NCBI GenBank assembly: GCA_028565635.1
Contig: JAOXYB010064534.1
Span: 1-10,370 of the forward strand
Reading direction: 5' to 3'
DNA length: 10,370 nt
DNA from: Phoronis ovalis
Taxonomy: Eukaryota > Phoronida > Phoronidae
Every line of letters begins with the position of its first letter. Position 1 is the first letter of the stretch. The notes beneath the pieces were generated by a model, which saw only the letters and a list, made by a program, of their open reading frames with translations, was not told where the DNA came from and did no database searches. Below, piece after piece: positions 7,091-10,370 of this stretch. Made by a program: the position numbers and the translations under genes.

Positions 7091-10020
7091 GTAAGTTTCC
7101 TGTCGGTATGCTGCATTGGTAGTCTTTAATTTGAGTAAGGTAACATTTTTACAGACACAGTAACATGATTGAAATTTATAGATGCCTGCAAAATCCGGCT
7201 ACTTTTGCCCAGGACTTTTGCTTAGTTTCACTATGATCTAGTTTCAGTATATGATATTTATTTTCTATCAATTACAGAACTGTTAAGGGGTAATTAATTA
7301 ACATCCCATGTTGGTATGCTGTATTGTTTGGTGCTACTTTGTGTAACAGTATGTGCCTTCTTGTCAGTGCTGCTTTAGTAGTATATTTGTCTGTGACTCA
7401 TGTTTTTAGGATTGATCGATACATTTTCTTATTGAGTGTCTGAAATTATGAAATATACAAGACTAACGTATACATTTTATATAAGTCAAATTTATACAAA
7501 ATTTGTGATTAAAAGTAATAAATTGGGAATTTAAATTCAAAGCATCCACCATCATTTCACATCTTGATTATAATGCTGGCATCTCGTGTTGGCAACTGTA
7601 TATATTTATACATCTTACATTCCAGCTTCGGAATTGGATGACAATTATGAAGCACAGATCAGAGCAGCTCTCGACTTTATTAACAACAATGCAACACTGC
7701 AAGAAGCTTTAAAAGAACATCTTAAAGAGTTCCCTGATGATTATGAAGGCTTACAGAGTGGAAGTCTTCAGGTATGTATATGTATATGATGAACAAAGTG
7801 TTGGAAACTGGTCATGGTTGAAGTGATACATTTATAAATTTGCAGTGGACTAGGTAATCCTAACTTTATAATTTTTTTGTTGAATTACAATACATCAAAA
7901 AAAAATATTCATTCAACATGAACAGCCTGAATTATTTTCCTTAAGGGTGTTGGGGGGGGGGTTCAATTGATCCTTAAGAATCCCCCTTTCTCGAGATCAC
8001 CACTGTAGTACTTAATTACCAAACTTATGTATAATATTTATTAATCGTCTCTGCTTATTGCTTATACTGCTCATATGAAACAGAACTGCTCTGTTTAAAA
8101 AAGTTGTGTTGTATTTTTAGGACGAACCATACCTATTCAAGTGGCCATGTACAATAGGTAGTTCTTCAGAAAAACCCACCTCAGGTAAATATATTTTTTG
8201 TAATGTTTCATTTATGCAAAGGGTCACAAATTGGTTACATGATATACCTGATTTGACCAGGGCTGCCAGTATTATATTAAGCATGTGATAAGATTGTGTC
8301 AAAAACAGGAACATCTGCACCTGTTTAATAATTCTTTAAGGTCACAACAATTGTTCAAAAATGTACCTTAACCTAAATACCTTTCATTATGTACCACTTT
8401 CTGGTAGTTGAATCTACACCCCAGAATAAAAAAATTTATTCCACTTATTAGTGAAACCAATGTTACATTGATTTAATATTGTACTAGTTGGATAATGTAT
8501 ACACAACCTACTTATCAGAGGACTCTGTCTTCTTGAATGTAAGTCATCAGTGATATACCGGATCCCTGGGATTTGATCGCACAATTTCGGAAACAACATA
8601 CAATCTTGAACTTGGACTATTAATTTTTCCAAAAAGTAAATCTTTTTGAAATACTGCTAAAAAACCTAATGTTTTGGTAAACCAAATTCTTAAATAAATA
8701 CCTTTCAGTGACCTTGTTCAGATAAGGTGAAATCCTTGGTGAAACTTGGTCAGTTTCCATTATTTGGAAATAATGTTTTGCTTTGTTCAACATAAATCTA
8801 CTATGACCTTTTGGCTTTGAATTTGAGAGTAGCCATGATTATACATAAAGAACAGTGTGCAAACTTTAATATTTATTAGTTTTTCATTGTCCAAAGTGTG
8901 AAACTTTTTTAATAACGAGAAACTTTTTTAATAACAAGGAACACTTTCAGATTGTTTCAATAACCTAGAAAAACTTTCCGGTTTCATGTAAACCCTTCCA
9001 GATATGACATAGCAGGTCTTGTGATTATTGAATATCTCATAAATTACTGTCACATGCTTAATTTTTAATAAGAAGAAATGATTTAAACAAATGAGTGAAA
9101 CAGATTTAAAAATGTCTATCTTGTGACTTTTACAAAGCAAATCATATAAAAGGATTAAAACAAATGAGTGAAACAGAGTAGTAAAATTTCTAGCTCTTGA
9201 TTTTTACAATGCAAATAATAAGACAGGATTTAAACAAATGGTTGAAATGGATTTAAAAAATTTAATCTTGTGATTTTCTTTGCTTCAGTGATTTTAGCTA
9301 TGAAATATTATAGTCAGTCATATGACACATTCTGATCAGAGCATTTTTTTCATAATAACTGAGTAACAAAATTAAAGAAAAAAATAATGTTTAAGATCTC
9401 TTCATTTTATTTATATTTTGAAACGATTTATCTGTTTATGCATTTAGAGACATTTTTGACAAAGAACAATATTACACAGAATTATTTAAAATTCGCAAGT
9501 CATAAGCTGGTGAATTCAGCTGGTCAGTTTTCAAAAATATATTCAATTTCAAATTATGAAATACTATTATACATAGAGAATTTATATGATTTTTTTTGTA
9601 ATAAAACTATCTTGAAGAAAAAGTTTAAAGAATTTTTTTTAAATTCCATTATTTTACTAGCAATAATAGCATTACAACTGATCAGCAAGAATATTGCATA
9701 ACATTTTAGAGAACTAAAAATCAATTTTACATTTGTGCTTTAAACTGCTGCATGTAATGGTAATATTCTAGCATAACTTACGTTAGTTAAAAATTGAGGG
9801 AAAAAAATACTTCAGAGCCTTTCTTCCAAAGGTTGCTCCGGAGTTGCAGAAAAACATCTCACAGACATTAAATTCTTTGAAATCATTAACACATTTTGTT
9901 CTAACGTATTGCTGAAATGTATAAAAATAATTACAATGTTTTACACAATTGAATTTTGTAGTTCACGAATTGAAACCAAATGATGTGAATGTTGTGGCGG
10001 CTCTTGGGGATTCCATAACA
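7024..10020 (+). CDS. plb1-like: phospholipase B1-like (SGNH/GDSL) gene, 5' part, four exons
   Basis: Family members are secreted or membrane-bound lipases that remove both acyl chains from phospholipids (phospholipase A/B and lysophospholipase activity), for example in gut digestion. Joined exons 7024-7090, 7626-7771, 8121-8184 and 9962-10020 give 336 bases, 112 codons, with compatible phases (1, 0, 1, 0). Residues 1-22 form a signal peptide (MMSRHW, then a hydrophobic ITVVVLFLCGLGLV). Residues 23-71 are a charged, probably helical spacer (FINNNATLQEALKEHLKEFP) with N-glycosylation sequons at N22 and N44. Residues 72-112 hold FKWPC, PTSVHELKP-D and VVAALGDSIT. That order (W/FPC, PTSVH-L-P-D, VVAA-GDS-T) is the hallmark entry to the phospholipase B1 catalytic domain; S110 in GDS is the expected nucleophile. 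The Asp and His of the triad, and any membrane anchor, lie past the window edge. Tandem catalytic repeats, as in vertebrate PLB1, cannot be judged. The start is chosen for the signal peptide; M2 is an alternative. Confidence 0.85.
7091..7625 (+). other. lipase intron 1
   Basis: 535 bases, GT-AG, phase 1. AT-rich with no ORF or repeat that I can support. Confidence 0.75.
7626..7771 (+). CDS. lipase exon 2: spacer region
   Basis: The acceptor TTACATTCCAG precedes 7626, and the donor CAG|GTATGT follows 7771. The frame is open from the split Ala codon through SELDDN to SGSLQ and ends on a codon boundary. The frame also runs upstream to an ATG at 7586, but that would lack a signal peptide and put the acceptor inside the exon. 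Confidence 0.85.
7772..8120 (+). other. lipase intron 2, with a G-run hairpin
   Basis: 349 bases, GT-AG, phase 0. It contains a run of ten G (7952-7961) followed by TTC, and about 13 bases later GAATCCCCC, giving an imperfect stem. CTTAAG occurs on both sides. This may be the remnant of a small foldback element. Confidence 0.75.
8121..8184 (+). CDS. lipase exon 3: WPC segment
   Basis: The acceptor GTATTTTTAG ends at 8120, and the donor CAG|GTAAAT follows 8184. It encodes DEPYLFKWPC to EKPTS plus one base. An earlier in-phase donor (GGTAGTT, about 8157) would drop the PTS that the family carries before VH, so the later donor is preferred. Confidence 0.82.
8893..8947. repeat. 17-base direct repeat within a short inverted repeat
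   Basis: GAAACTTTTTTAATAAC occurs at 8900-8916 and again at 8919-8935 (period 19). It is flanked by AAAGTGT (8893-8899) and its reverse complement ACACTTT (8941-8947). Function unknown. Confidence 0.8.
9080..9275. repeat. minisatellite, about 74-base unit, 2.7 copies
   Basis: Three units begin GATTTAAACAAATG or GATTAAAACAAATG at 9080, 9153 and 9227, so the period is 73-74 bases. Each continues with GTGAAAC/GTTGAAA, then CTTGTGA/CTTGA, then TTTTACAA-GCAAAT; the third is cut short near 9275. The copies have diverged by substitutions and small indels, so the repeat is old. It lies inside intron 3. Confidence 0.85.
9962..10020 (+). CDS. lipase exon 4: catalytic block I with GDS
   Basis: The acceptor GAATTTTGTAG ends at 9961, and a consensus donor GTAAGT begins at 10021. 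The split Val codon is completed, then HELKPND and VVAALGDSIT follow. The nucleophile codon is TCC at 10012-10014. The exon ends on a codon boundary immediately after block I, and the gene continues beyond the window. Confidence 0.9.
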
Positions 10021-10370
10021 GTAAGTTGTTTAAACATTTATAACGTCAACTAATGGAAAACCAGGGGCGGATACAGAGCACATTTGTGACAGGTTTCCAA
10101 ATTTATAGTTTTATTTTTCGGAAATAATGTTCACTTCTAAGCAGTGGATTTTTTTCATTTTAACAATCGTGTTGGAGATTTATTACAACAATGACACAAT
10201 CTGAATTTTATTGTTTAATCGGTAGTCACACCTCCATATTATAATTGTACCCCCAGCAGTAGGCTGGAGGTACTTTGGATTTACCCTGTAACTGCCGCGC
10301 CCGCCGCGTCAAATTCACCGTTATCGAGATATCTCAAGAAGGCAATGTGATATCCATTTGAAACTTAAAT
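10021..10370 (+). other. start of lipase intron 4
   Basis: It begins with the donor GTAAGT. From 10062 the sequence reads CAGGGGCGGATACAG, resembling a hAT-family terminal repeat. Farther on are the inverted pair ACCTCCA (10230-10236) / TGGAGGT (10265-10271), a CpG-rich patch at 10294-10308 (GCCGCG twice), and the palindrome GAGATATCTC (10326-10335). No exon seen before the window ends. Confidence 0.6.
10062..10076 (+). mobile_element. possible terminal inverted repeat of a hAT-type element
   Basis: CAGGGGCGGATACAG resembles the CAGGGG(C/T)GG... ends of many non-autonomous hAT transposons. If real, the element would extend to the right and its other end and 8-base target duplication (left copy would be TGGAAAAC, 10054-10061) would lie past the window. 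No partner end is visible inside the window. Confidence 0.25.

Larger units (their letters stand above)
8185..9961 (+). other. lipase intron 3, repeat-bearing
   Basis: 1777 bases, GT-AG, phase 1. It includes two tandem repeats (8900-8935 and 9080-9275), a nested inverted repeat at 8336-8371 (TTAAGGT / ACCTTAA around the palindrome AACAATTGTT), and a very AT-rich end. The 104-codon frame at 9387-9701 is Ile/Leu/Lys/Asn/Phe-rich, as AT-rich noise is, and I do not call it a gene. Confidence 0.75.

Noticed and set aside
7586-7625. ATG at 7586 as the lipase start
   Set aside because: It would read through a good acceptor (TTACATTCCAG), give no signal peptide, and leave the phase-matched exon 1 unused.
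8117-8320. 67-codon minus-strand ORF
   Set aside because: It is antisense to lipase exon 3 and its flanking intron; the plus-strand reading is the one with family motifs.
8700-8760. TGACC...GGTCA arms near 8709-8752, like dispersed mollusc repeats or nuclear-receptor sites
   Set aside because: The match is loose, and I cannot tell it from chance without a repeat library.
9387-9701. 104-codon plus-strand ORF in lipase intron 3
   Set aside because: Composition is that of AT-rich noise (Ile, Leu, Lys, Asn, Phe) with no domain. With about 7% stop codons per triplet, roughly one frame this long is expected by chance in the window.

Overview
The window is nuclear DNA from an animal. It is AT-rich (I estimate about one third G+C by eye), mostly non-coding, and holds a spliceosomal-intron gene with textbook GT/AG junctions. 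A FoxG-class forkhead gene and a phospholipase B1-like gene place it in Bilateria. Composition and gene style fit a marine invertebrate, perhaps a lophotrochozoan such as a mollusc, but nothing here proves the phylum.

Layout: positions 1-1422 are the 3' flank of the forkhead gene, with no coding signal. Positions 1423-2154 (minus strand) are an intact single-exon gene for a 243-residue forkhead factor. Its wing ([11 protein letters not shown]) is the FoxG/sloppy-paired signature, and an eh1-type Groucho-binding motif (FSIESLL) sits C-terminal to the forkhead. From 2155 to 7023 is about 4.9 kb of intergenic DNA between two divergently oriented genes. It contains a promoter-like stretch for the forkhead gene (TATA-like element, CACGTG), four same-strand forkhead consensus sites between 3811 and 4573, a small tetranucleotide microsatellite, and two outward-facing CTCF-like motifs near 6.2 and 6.5 kb.

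From 7024 to the right edge (plus strand) is the 5' part of a phospholipase B1-like gene. I assembled four coding exons by splice phase: 7024-7090, 7626-7771, 8121-8184 and 9962-10020. They give 112 residues: a signal peptide, a spacer, and the start of the SGNH/GDSL lipase domain, ending just after the catalytic GDS serine. The rest lies beyond the window. Its introns carry simple and tandem repeats, and the last one begins with a possible hAT-type transposon end.

The two genes have no known functional link: one is a nuclear repressor-type transcription factor, the other a secreted or membrane-bound lipase. The sequence suggests that the shared 5' intergenic region is divided, with forkhead-gene regulatory DNA on the left and a short lipase promoter on the right, and a candidate insulator between them. 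That division is inference. I found no RNA gene, CRISPR array or intact mobile element.
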